From: DASSHC01 sp035693105
Lineage (GTDB): Bacteria > Chloroflexota > Chloroflexia > Thermomicrobiales > Thermomicrobiaceae
Assembly: GCA_035693105.1 (NCBI GenBank)
Contig: DASSHC010000100.1
Coordinates: forward strand, 1-5,213
Direction of reading: 5' to 3'
DNA: 5,213 nucleotides
Made by a program: the position numbers and the translations under genes. Shown here in pieces: positions 1 to 5,185 of this stretch. The notes beneath the pieces are model-generated. The model searched no databases. It saw only the letters and a program-made list of their open reading frames with translations, and had not been told where the DNA came from. How positions within the stretch are numbered: position 1 is the stretch's first letter; every line of letters begins with the position of its first letter.

Positions 1-60
1 CGCGGACCCAGTTGTTGGCTCGGCTTCTGCGTACGAACGAAGGCAAGGATGAGACGAAAT

Positions 61-66
61 GGAGGT
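61..66 (+). promoter_or_regulatory. Ribosome binding site deciding the start of the small gene
   Basis: GGAGGT lies 6 nt before the ATG at 73, an almost perfect Shine-Dalgarno. It favours the ATG at 73 over an in-frame ATG at 49, which has no such site and would add eight poorly conserved-looking residues (MRRNGGSS). I see no convincing -35/-10 pair in the 60 bases upstream. Confidence 0.75.
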
Positions 67-72
67 TCATCG

Positions 73-339
73 ATGACCAGGCTGAGCCAGGAAGAACAGG
101 ACAAGCTCCCCAGCAGCGACTTTGCCTTTCCCAAAGAGCGCAAGGAACCGCTGGTCGACCCGAGCCACGTCCGCGACGCGATCGCGCGCTTCGATCAGGT
201 CGAGGGAGTGACCAACCACGAGCGCGACGAGGCCTGGAAGCGCATCGTCGCCGCGGCCAAGAAGTTCGACATCCACCTGAGCGAGTCGAACTGGCGGGAA
301 TTGTTTACCCGAAACGGTCACTCGGTGCCGAAGGATTAG
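73..339 (+). CDS. Small DUF6582-like protein of unknown function
   Basis: This encodes a soluble, highly charged 88-residue protein with no signal peptide and no membrane segment. The N-terminal part (residues 10-40: DKLPSSDFAFPKERK, then a PLVDPSHVRDAIARF stretch) resembles DUF6582-type proteins. Their typical pattern, from memory, is LP.S.FA.P..RK.P..D..H.R.A.AR. The second half (about 50-80) is predicted helical and amphipathic, with ERDEAWKRI and a WRELF segment near the end. In other members this half often carries a short helix-rich tail. The family has no established biochemical function, so none is assigned. The start is fixed by the GGAGGT site; the stop is TAG at 337-339. The gene stands alone, converging on the sensor kinase gene with a 140-bp gap. 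It could instead be an unrelated small protein that shares only the N-terminal pattern. Confidence 0.8.
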   Translation: MTRLSQEEQDKLPSSDFAFPKERKEPLVDPSHVRDAIARFDQVEGVTNHERDEAWKRIVAAAKKFDIHLSESNWRELFTRNGHSVPKD

Positions 340-347
340 CCGGCGCG

Positions 348-374
348 GTGCCCAGCGACCGGCATCGCTGCCAC
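348..374 (+). terminator. Possible weak terminator stem-loop after the small gene
   Basis: An imperfect stem-loop begins 8 nt after the stop codon. GTG (348-350) pairs with CAC (372-374), then a small internal loop, then CAGCGA (353-358) pairs with TCGCTG (365-370) around a CCGGCA loop. No T-tract follows, so it is not a canonical intrinsic terminator. It could slow polymerase or stabilise the mRNA end. No better terminator is visible for either convergent transcript in the 340-479 gap. Confidence 0.22.
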
Positions 375-382
375 TCCACGAC

Positions 383-434
383 GGATCCCTCGGCTCCGCT
401 CGGAGTGACAGGGAGCGTGAGGGCCTACCGGACG
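383..434 (-). repeat. Solitary arm of an interspersed repeat family, opposite orientation
   Basis: Read on the minus strand, this block starts CGTCCGGTAGGCC, continues through an 11-nt variable stretch, then TGTCACTCCGAGCGGAG and ends CCGAGGGATCC. The same order of blocks occurs on the plus strand at 4804-4858 (CGTCCGGGTAGGCC, 13 variable nt, TGTCATCCCGACCGAAG, then GGAGGGATCC). It is therefore a left arm of the element found twice at 4590-4997, inserted in the opposite orientation. No matching right arm is visible nearby, so it is a solo or truncated copy. It occupies the gap between two convergent genes. The core also contains a short palindrome, CTCCGCTCGGAG (394-405). Confidence 0.7.
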
Positions 435-479
435 AGGCAAGTCCTCATCATCAGCCCCCGATTAGCCCTGCACTCGCGC

Positions 480-1940
480 TCAAATGGTCGTGGCGCCGAC
501 GGCTGCCAGTGGCTCGACCTCGCGCTGGTCGTCCGGCTCCGCGCCGGATACGGCTGGCAAGCGCACGGTAATGATCGTGCCCTGGTGCTCGGTGCTTTGC
601 ACCGAGACCTCGGCGTGGTGGCAGTCCACGATCCAGCGGGCAATGGCCAGGCCCAGCCCCGCACCGACCGCGCGCCGCGTGCGCGCGACATCACCGCGGT
701 AGAAGCGATCGAAGATGTGATCCAGTTCGTCCGGCGGGATGCCCGGTCCGTTGTCGGCCACGACCATCTCGGCCGTGTCAGCGACCTGCCGCACGGTGAG
801 CGACACCTCGCTCCCCGCCGGGGTATAGGCGAAGGCGTTGTCGAGCAGGATCAGCAGCAACTGCTTGAGTTGATCGGCGTTGCCCAGAACATCGACTTCG
901 TCGTGGACGTTGACCGTGAAGTGATGCTGGGCCGCCAGCGGCGCGGCCACGCGCGCCACATCCTCCGCCACCTGATCGAGCGCCAGCGTCTCCAGCGCCG
1001 GCCGCCAGCCGACGTCGGCCCGCGCAAGGGTCAAGAGACTCTGCACCAGGCGGCCCATGCGCTCCGACTCGTCGCGGATATCGACCAGCACTTCGGCGGC
1101 GTCGCCTGACTCCAGATCGCCCGATTCGAGCTGGCGCAGCAAGATCTCCGCGTTCCCCCGCAGCGCGGTCAGGGGCGTGCGCAGCTCGTGAGAGGCGTCG
1201 GAGACGAAGCGCCGCTCGGCCATGAAGGCGTCCTCTAGTCGCTCCAGCATGGTGTTGAAGGTCTCGGCCAGGTCCTGCACCTCATCCCCCGTGCGCGGCG
1301 GCTCGATGCGCTGGCTGAGGTCGCCCGAGCCGCCGATCTCGCGCGCCGTGCGTGTGATCTGCTCCAGGGGCCGCAGCGAGCGGCCGGAGATGACGAAGGC
1401 CCCCAACGCGGTCAACAAGAGGCCCACACCCAGGCCTCCGAAGAGGAAGAGGCGCAGCTTCTCGATGGTGTGCTGCACCGGCAGCAGCGACTCGGCCACT
1501 TGCAGCGTGCCGACCGGGCGTGTCGATCCGGCTATCGCGGCGACCGGCACGCTGATGACGCGCACTGGTGAGTCGAGGAACGTGGTCGTGAAAAAGACGT
1601 TGTGGCCGTTGAGCGTCGCGCCGAGAATCTGTTGATTGATCGGCAGAAATTGATTCAAGTCGGGTGAATTATCCTGCCCGTTCCCGGAAAGATCCGTGGT
1701 CTGGATGTAGATGCCCGAAGCGTAGCTGAAGGGGCTGCCCGAGAGCACCCGCAACCCCAGTTGCCCGTTCTGCATGATGACCCCTTGCGTGGCCACCGTT
1801 TGCGACAACTGGCGCAGGTGAACGTCGGTCTCCTGGCGTGTCGAGCGCTGGAACCAGTAGTAGACCCCCGCGCTGATCGCCAGCAGGACCAGCGTCGCCA
1901 GCGCTGCGGAGAGGAGGGCGATGCGGACGCGGATCGACAT
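480..1940 (-). CDS. Membrane sensor histidine kinase (HAMP, HisKA, HATPase)
   Basis: This 486-residue inner-membrane kinase would sense an extracytoplasmic signal, autophosphorylate and pass the phosphate to the regulator encoded just upstream. Membrane segment 1 is at about residues 7-30. An extracytoplasmic domain (about 31-163) has no motif I recognise. Membrane segment 2 is at about 163-185. A HAMP linker follows (about 186-240, with SLRPLEQITRTAREI). The HisKA H-box is FVSDASHELRTPL, with phospho-acceptor His251. The ATPase domain has an N-box (LLDNAFAYTP, Asn368), a G1 box (DNGPGI, 396-401), an F-box (FDRFYRGD, from 410) and a G2 box (GAGLGLAI, 426-433). All catalytic motifs are intact and the length is normal for the class. 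The ATG start sits 13 nt after the regulator's stop and has only a weak Shine-Dalgarno, so translational coupling is plausible. The architecture resembles MprB/BaeS-type kinases, but the stimulus is unknown. Confidence 0.96.
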   Translation of the reverse strand: MSIRVRIALLSAALATLVLLAISAGVYYWFQRSTRQETDVHLRQLSQTVATQGVIMQNGQLGLRVLSGSPFSYASGIYIQTTDLSGNGQDNSPDLNQFLPINQQILGATLNGHNVFFTTTFLDSPVRVISVPVAAIAGSTRPVGTLQVAESLLPVQHTIEKLRLFLFGGLGVGLLLTALGAFVISGRSLRPLEQITRTAREIGGSGDLSQRIEPPRTGDEVQDLAETFNTMLERLEDAFMAERRFVSDASHELRTPLTALRGNAEILLRQLESGDLESGDAAEVLVDIRDESERMGRLVQSLLTLARADVGWRPALETLALDQVAEDVARVAAPLAAQHHFTVNVHDEVDVLGNADQLKQLLLILLDNAFAYTPAGSEVSLTVRQVADTAEMVVADNGPGIPPDELDHIFDRFYRGDVARTRRAVGAGLGLAIARWIVDCHHAEVSVQSTEHQGTIITVRLPAVSGAEPDDQREVEPLAAVGATTI

Positions 1941-1953
1941 GGGTCAGGTCCGT

Positions 1954-2655
1954 TCAGGATGAGTGGCGCAGCGCGTAGCCGGCGCCACGGACGGTTTGCA
2001 GGAGCCGCGGCTCCCCGCCGCCCTCCAGACGGCGGCGCAGGTTGCTGATGTAGACCTCGAGCACGTTCGACTCTCCGGGGAAATCGTACCCCCAGATGCG
2101 CTCCATGATCAGGTCGCGGGTCAGCACCTGATTGGGATGGCGCAGGAAGAGAAGCAGCAGCTCATACTCGCGCGTCGTCAGCTCGATGCGCCGCTCGCCG
2201 CGAAAGGCGAAGCGGGTGGTCGTATCCAGCGCCAGATCCTCGAAGTGGTAGGTCGTCTGCTCGGCCGGCTCCTCGCGCCGCTCCTGACGGCGCAGCAGCG
2301 CGCGCACCCGCGCCAGCAACTCCTCGAAGGCGAAGGGCTTGACCAGGTAGTCGTCGGCGCCAGCGTCGAGCCCCGCGACCCGGTCGGCCACCTCGTCGCG
2401 GGCGGTCAGCATCAGGATCGGGAATTCATCGCCAGCCGCGCGCAAGCGCCGGCAGACGTCCAGCCCATCGATCCCGCCCGGAAGCATGATGTCGAGGATC
2501 ACCAGGTCGGGGCGGTCGTCGCGCGCGACCTCCAGCGCCACCTGCCCGGTATCGGCCAGCGAGACGCGGTAGCCCTCGTAGCTCAGTCCGCGTCGCAGGA
2601 ACGAGGCGATCGCGCGCTCGTCCTCGACGATCATGATGTGCTCTCCCGATCCCAC
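1954..2655 (-). CDS. OmpR/PhoB-family response regulator
   Basis: This encodes a 233-residue cytoplasmic DNA-binding regulator, the evident partner of the downstream kinase. The receiver domain (about 5-122) has the acidic pair Glu11-Asp12, phospho-acceptor Asp55 (LVILDIMLP), Thr84 (LMLTARDE) and Lys106 (YLVKPF). After a short charged linker (RRQERREEPAE), the winged-helix output domain (about 135-230) shows ELTTREYELLLLFLRHPNQV, then RIWGY, the recognition-helix segment NVLEVYISNLRRRLE and the C-terminal hairpin TVRGAGYALR. The start is GTG: GGGAG lies 7 nt upstream, overlapping the end of the peptidase gene, and this start keeps the full first beta strand (HIMIVEDE). An in-frame ATG at 2634 also has a GGGAGAG site but would clip that strand. 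Compared with the usual LPGMDG, the loop after Asp55 reads LPGGIDG, one residue longer. The gene begins 4 nt after the peptidase stop. Confidence 0.96.
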   Translation of the reverse strand: MGSGEHIMIVEDERAIASFLRRGLSYEGYRVSLADTGQVALEVARDDRPDLVILDIMLPGGIDGLDVCRRLRAAGDEFPILMLTARDEVADRVAGLDAGADDYLVKPFAFEELLARVRALLRRQERREEPAEQTTYHFEDLALDTTTRFAFRGERRIELTTREYELLLLFLRHPNQVLTRDLIMERIWGYDFPGESNVLEVYISNLRRRLEGGGEPRLLQTVRGAGYALRHSS

Positions 2656-2659
2656 CGAG

Positions 2660-3928
2660 CTACTCCCGTAGCAGCCCGAGCAAGCGCTGCTCGCCTTCGA
2701 CCGGGCCGATCGTCACCAGGTTATAGCGCTCGGGCTGGAAGAGGTCCCGCGCCAGCACCTGCATGTCCTCGGCGCTGACCGCGTCGATGCGGTCCATCAA
2801 CTGCTCCGGCGTCCAGACCTCACCGAAGACCAGTTCCTGACCGCCGATCCAGGACGCGACCGCCCGGCTGTCCTCCAGCCCGACCAGGATGCGCCCCTTG
2901 CGCAGCTCCTTGGTGCGTCGCAACTCCTCGGCAGGCACCGGTTCCTCGCGCAGCTTGCGCAGCTCGCGCACGATGGCGTGCACCGTCTCATCCAACCGCG
3001 CCGGGTCGATCCCGGCATAGACCACGCCCTGGCCGGTGTCGGCATACTCGCGGAAGAAGGCGTAGACCTCGTAGGCCAGGCCCAACCGCTCGCGTAGCTC
3101 GACGAAGAGGCGCGAGCTCATCCCCGAGCTGAGCACCGCGTCGAGCATCTCCTGGGCGTAGCGTCGCTCGTCGGTGTACGGCACGGCGGGGAACCCGAGG
3201 CAGAGGTGGGCCTCGTTGGTCGGCTTGGTCATGATCTGCACGCGCGGCGCTCGCTGCGTTCCGTCGACCGGGCGGAAGGTGTCGAGGTTGCTGTTGCGCA
3301 GGTCGCCGAAGTGCTGGTCGGCCAGCGCGACGACCTCCTCGTGACGCAGATCGCCGGCCGCCGCGATCACCATCCGGTCCGGGCGGTACTCGTCCTGGAG
3401 AAAACGCACCAGCCTAGCGCGGTCGATCGCGGCCACGGTCGACTCCCAGCCGCTGATCGGCCGCCCGAGCGGATCCTCCGGCCAGATCAGCTCATCGATG
3501 GCGTCATGCACCAGCTCGTCGGGCGTATCCTCCACTCCACGGATCTCCTCGACGATGACGCCACGCTCCTTGTCGATCTCTTCCGGCGCAAAGCGCGAGT
3601 GGCGCAGCATGTCCGCGAGCACGTCGAAGGAGCGCGCCAAATGCGCGCTCGGCACCTTGACCCAGTAATTCGTGCTCTCCTTGCCGGTGGAGGCGTTGAG
3701 GATGCCGCCGACACCTTCGATCTCCTGGCTGATCAGCGCCGGATCAGGCCGCTGCTCGGTCCCCTTGAAGACCATATGCTCCAGGAAGTGAGAAATCCCC
3801 GCCTCGTCCGCTCGCTCGTAGCGTGAGCCGACGCCGACGTAGATCACCAGCGTGGCCGAGCGGACGTGCTCCATCCGGCTGGAGACGACCCGCAGGCCGT
3901 TCGACAGAACGGTTTTTTGGTAGTTCAC
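2660..3928 (-). CDS. M16-family zinc metallopeptidase (processing-peptidase-like)
   Basis: This 422-residue protein belongs to peptidase family M16, class B (mitochondrial processing peptidase beta, Bacillus YmxG/MlpA type). The inverted zinc motif HFLEH is at residues 47-51, with His47 and His51 as ligands and Glu50 as catalytic base. The third ligand is Glu127 in VIVEEI, 76 residues after His51, the spacing expected for the family. The C-terminal half has the structural motif SSRLFVELRERLGLAYEVYAF (271-291), including the Arg and Tyr that contact substrate in family members. Both M16 domains are therefore present and the enzyme should be active. No signal peptide is seen, so it probably acts in the cytoplasm on peptides; the substrate is unknown. 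The GTG start gives the family-typical N-terminus NYQKTVLSNGLRVV. The gene follows the CinA-type gene by 10 nt and precedes the regulator by 4 nt. Confidence 0.95.
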   Translation of the reverse strand: MNYQKTVLSNGLRVVSSRMEHVRSATLVIYVGVGSRYERADEAGISHFLEHMVFKGTEQRPDPALISQEIEGVGGILNASTGKESTNYWVKVPSAHLARSFDVLADMLRHSRFAPEEIDKERGVIVEEIRGVEDTPDELVHDAIDELIWPEDPLGRPISGWESTVAAIDRARLVRFLQDEYRPDRMVIAAAGDLRHEEVVALADQHFGDLRNSNLDTFRPVDGTQRAPRVQIMTKPTNEAHLCLGFPAVPYTDERRYAQEMLDAVLSSGMSSRLFVELRERLGLAYEVYAFFREYADTGQGVVYAGIDPARLDETVHAIVRELRKLREEPVPAEELRRTKELRKGRILVGLEDSRAVASWIGGQELVFGEVWTPEQLMDRIDAVSAEDMQVLARDLFQPERYNLVTIGPVEGEQRLLGLLRE

Positions 3929-3938
3929 AACGACTCAC

Positions 3939-4445
3939 TCACCCAGCTCGCCCGGCCAGACCCTCACGGGCCCGCGCGAGGACGAGATCAAGCGCGACGT
4001 CGGCCGAGGCGCGCGTATTTGACCACCGGTCTCCAGGGAGGCGACACTCCCGCGCGTCCTCACCCCAGGGAGTGGCGCAGGCCACGTAGACCAGCCCCAC
4101 CGGCTTGGTCGCTGTCGCGCCACCCGGCCCGGCGATGCCGGTCGTCGCGACGCCGATCGCGGCGCCGGTGCGCTCCCGAATACCGGCCGCCATCGCCAGG
4201 GCGCATTGCCGGCTGACCGCGCCGTGACGCTCCAACAGCTCGGGCGGAACGCCGAGCAGCGACATCTTCAGCTCGTTGCTGTAGGCCACCACACCGCCGA
4301 CGTAATAGGTGGAGCTACCGGCCACGCTGGTGATGCGCTGGGCCACCAGCCCCCCGGTGCACGACTCGGCGGTGGCCAGTGTCAGCCCATGGCGCGGGAG
4401 AAGTTCGAACAATTGCTGCTCCACGGGCGGAAACGACACGCGCAA
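3939..4445 (-). CDS. pncC: Stand-alone CinA C-terminal domain protein, nicotinamide-nucleotide amidase
   Basis: This 168-residue protein matches the CinA C-terminal domain alone, as in E. coli PncC (YgaD, similar length). It lacks the N-terminal MoaB-like domain of full CinA. Members deamidate nicotinamide mononucleotide to nicotinate mononucleotide, recycling NMN released by NAD-dependent DNA ligase and other reactions. Hallmarks are AESCTGGLVAQRIT (26-39), VAGSSTYYVGGVVAYSNELK (41-60), HGAVS (74-78), TTGIAGPGG (101-109), KPVGLVYVA (114-122) and GDR (138-140). The start is uncertain. TTG at 4445 has GGAGAGG (4449-4455) upstream. A GTG two codons later, at 4439, could use the same site with about 9 nt spacing. 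It is the first gene of the probable four-gene operon. Some homologues are annotated as competence-damage proteins, but that role is not supported for the isolated domain. Confidence 0.93.
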   Translation of the reverse strand: MRVSFPPVEQQLFELLPRHGLTLATAESCTGGLVAQRITSVAGSSTYYVGGVVAYSNELKMSLLGVPPELLERHGAVSRQCALAMAAGIRERTGAAIGVATTGIAGPGGATATKPVGLVYVACATPWGEDARECRLPGDRWSNTRASADVALDLVLARAREGLAGRAG

Positions 4446-4485
4446 GCCCCTCTCCGGCCGCGAAAATGCGCGTCCACACTGCGAA

Positions 4486-4491
4486 AGTATA
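4486..4491 (-). promoter_or_regulatory. Candidate -10 element for the pncC-M16-regulator-kinase operon
   Basis: On the minus strand this is TATACT, one base from the TATAAT consensus, in otherwise GC-rich DNA. Initiation about 7 nt downstream would give a leader of roughly 35 nt before the TTG start at 4445. No good -35 is visible at 16-18 nt spacing (the hexamer there is CGCCTC), so it would need an activator or a relaxed -35. Because the three downstream gaps are only 10, 4 and 13 nt, this is the most likely promoter for all four genes. Confidence 0.35.
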
Positions 4492-4589
4492 CCGAATTGG
4501 CGTCAGGGGAGGCGTTTACACGCGGCGACGACGCCCGGGAGGACAGGGTTGTGGTCGCGGCGTGCGACGACGTGGGATGACATCCGAAA

Positions 4590-4773
4590 GGCCACAACAT
4601 AAACCCGGTCATCCCGAACGGAATCGAGGGAGCCAACGTGGCTTGGCCACCGGCGTCGTCGCCGGCCACCACCGCTTCCCCGCGCTCGCGCGGCAGCCGC
4701 GGGACCGGCCCATCGAATTCGTGGAGTGCCGCGTGCAGCTTGGATCCCTCGACTGCGCTCGGGATGACCGGGA
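4590..4773 (+). repeat. Repeat element, copy 1, with inverted arms
   Basis: This unit of about 184 bp starts at GGCCACA and carries two inverted arms. The left arm (4607-4636) begins GGTCATCCCGAACGG; the right arm (4740-4769) begins TTGGATCCCTCGACTGC. Compared as reverse complements the arms match at 26 of 30 positions, so the unit can fold into a long hairpin. The interior contains two perfect 6-bp stem-loops: CCGGCG-TCGT-CGCCGG (4650-4665) and CCGCGC-TC-GCGCGG (4680-4693). A diverged direct copy lies exactly 224 bp downstream. No transposase gene and no target-site duplication are evident. It may be a non-autonomous mobile element or a REP/BIME-like structural repeat; the sequence does not decide. 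Confidence 0.8.
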
Positions 4774-4813
4774 GAGTGCGAGGCGCACGACGACGATTAG
4801 TGCCGTCCGGGTA

Positions 4814-4997
4814 GGCCACATCCCTTACCCTGTCATCCCGACCGAAGTGGAGGGATCCAACGTAGAGCGGCCGTCAACGTCGTCGCCAGGCAGTACACGC
4901 CGACCGCGCTGACGCGTCGACCGGACAAGTGGCCCGTCGAGCGGCATGAGTGCCGACAGTTGCTTGGATCCTGTGACTTCGCTCACGTAGTCCGGCC
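4814..4997 (+). repeat. Repeat element, copy 2, diverged tandem copy of copy 1
   Basis: Aligned without gaps at a constant offset of 224, positions 4833-4994 match 4609-4770 at 105 of 162 bases by my hand count, about 65 percent. The best-kept blocks are TCATCCCGA, ATCCAACGT, CGTCGTCGCC, CGCGCT, GAGTGCC and CTTGGATCC. The left arm (4831-4860) is close to consensus. The right arm (4964-4993) has drifted and pairs with the left arm at only 19 of 30 positions. Similarity continues left of the arm through GGCCACA, and probably to CGACGACG at 4788. It is older or less constrained than copy 1. The 40-nt segment between the two copies carries the same CGTCCGGGTAGGCC block seen inverted at 422-434. 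Confidence 0.75.
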
Positions 4998-5026
4998 AGC
5001 GTCATTTGTCCAATTTGGAACGGACT

Positions 5027-5052
5027 GTGGTGGCCCCACTGGGAGCCACCGC
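5027..5052. other. Long stem-loop between the repeats and the last gene
   Basis: GTGGTGGC (5027-5034) pairs with GCCACCGC (5045-5052), with one G-T wobble. CCC (5035-5037) then pairs with GGG (5041-5043) around an ACT loop, leaving A5044 bulged. That makes 11 base pairs. No T-tract follows on the plus strand, and none is evident on the minus strand, so I do not call it a terminator. It is about 134 nt upstream of the last gene and could be part of a long leader, a protein-binding site or a fragment of another repeat. Confidence 0.4.
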
Positions 5053-5145
5053 GCCGTCGTCGCGCTGGGCTGAAGCCGCCGCGCTAGCAGACGAAGCCTG
5101 TTTCAACACAATACCGTTTAGATAAGGGCTGGTGGACCCTGGTAG

Positions 5146-5171
5146 GGTGAAGGGTGCTGAACCGCTTCACC
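5146..5171 (+). promoter_or_regulatory. Leader hairpin next to the ribosome binding site of the last gene
   Basis: GGTGAAG (5146-5152) pairs perfectly with CTTCACC (5165-5171). GGT (5153-5155) can extend it with ACC (5161-5163), leaving a single bulged G (5164) and a GCTGA loop. The stem ends only 3 nt before the AGGAG Shine-Dalgarno (5175-5179). It could be a translational control element or a dyad operator near the promoter. It partly overlaps a smaller dyad, ACCCT-GGT-AGGGT (5136-5148), so the two structures would compete. No function is assigned. Confidence 0.4.
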
Positions 5172-5174
5172 GAC

Positions 5175-5179
5175 AGGAG
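5175..5179 (+). promoter_or_regulatory. Ribosome binding site of the truncated last gene
   Basis: AGGAG sits 6 nt before the ATG at 5186, an ideal spacing. This is the main support for calling a gene start so close to the window edge. Confidence 0.7.
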
Positions 5180-5185
5180 CCCACC

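Larger units (their letters stand above)
4446..5185. other. 740-bp intergenic region with repeats and hairpins, no convincing gene
   Basis: This stretch separates the minus-strand operon from a plus-strand gene starting at 5186. Open frames exist on both strands, but they cross the repeat units and contain only repeat-derived peptide such as VIPSAVEGS. They have no good ribosome binding site and no recognisable domain. The contents are a candidate operon promoter (4486-4491), two tandem copies of a repeat element (4590-4773 and 4814-4997), a long hairpin (5027-5052), a relatively AT-rich patch (about 5100-5125) and a hairpin (5146-5171) just before the next gene's ribosome binding site. I see no tRNA, rRNA or CRISPR array in it. 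Confidence 0.7.

Noticed and set aside
435..479. Intrinsic terminator for the kinase operon
   Set aside because: Only a 4-bp stem (GAGG with CCTC) is visible, with no T-tract on the minus strand.
12..1109. Long plus-strand open frame of 365 codons
   Set aside because: It runs in another frame through the small gene and antisense to the sensor kinase. It is rich in Arg, Gly and Pro and has no domain; the kinase on the minus strand has every catalytic motif. It is a GC-driven shadow.
1954..2634. Regulator start at the internal ATG (2634)
   Set aside because: A GGGAGAG site lies 6 nt upstream, so it is possible, but it would remove most of the first beta strand of the receiver domain. The GTG at 2655 also has a good GGGAG site and keeps that strand.
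1963..2778. Plus-strand open frame opposite the response regulator
   Set aside because: It is antisense to a fully conserved OmpR-family gene, with low-complexity composition and no ribosome binding site of note.
4382..4819. Minus-strand open frame across repeat copy 1 giving VIPSAVEGS and similar peptides
   Set aside because: The peptide is a translation of the repeat arm. Such VIP-x-EVEGS strings recur as false genes wherever this repeat is found. It overlaps pncC and lacks a start site.
4379..4912. Plus-strand open frame across the repeat region
   Set aside because: It is a read-through of both repeat copies (contains VIPTEVEGS), antisense to the start of pncC at its own start, and has no recognisable domain.
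4590..4997. CRISPR array
   Set aside because: There are only two units of about 184 bp at 65 percent identity and no short identical repeats with regular spacers.
5027..5052. Cobalamin riboswitch, suggested by the CCACTGGGAG string
   Set aside because: The resemblance is limited to a few bases. There is no B12 box and none of the other conserved aptamer blocks, and the string is explained by a simple hairpin.
5146..5171. CIRCE heat-shock operator
   Set aside because: The arms are GGTGAAG/CTTCACC with a 12-nt spacer, not the TTAGCACTC-N9-GAGTGCTAA of CIRCE.
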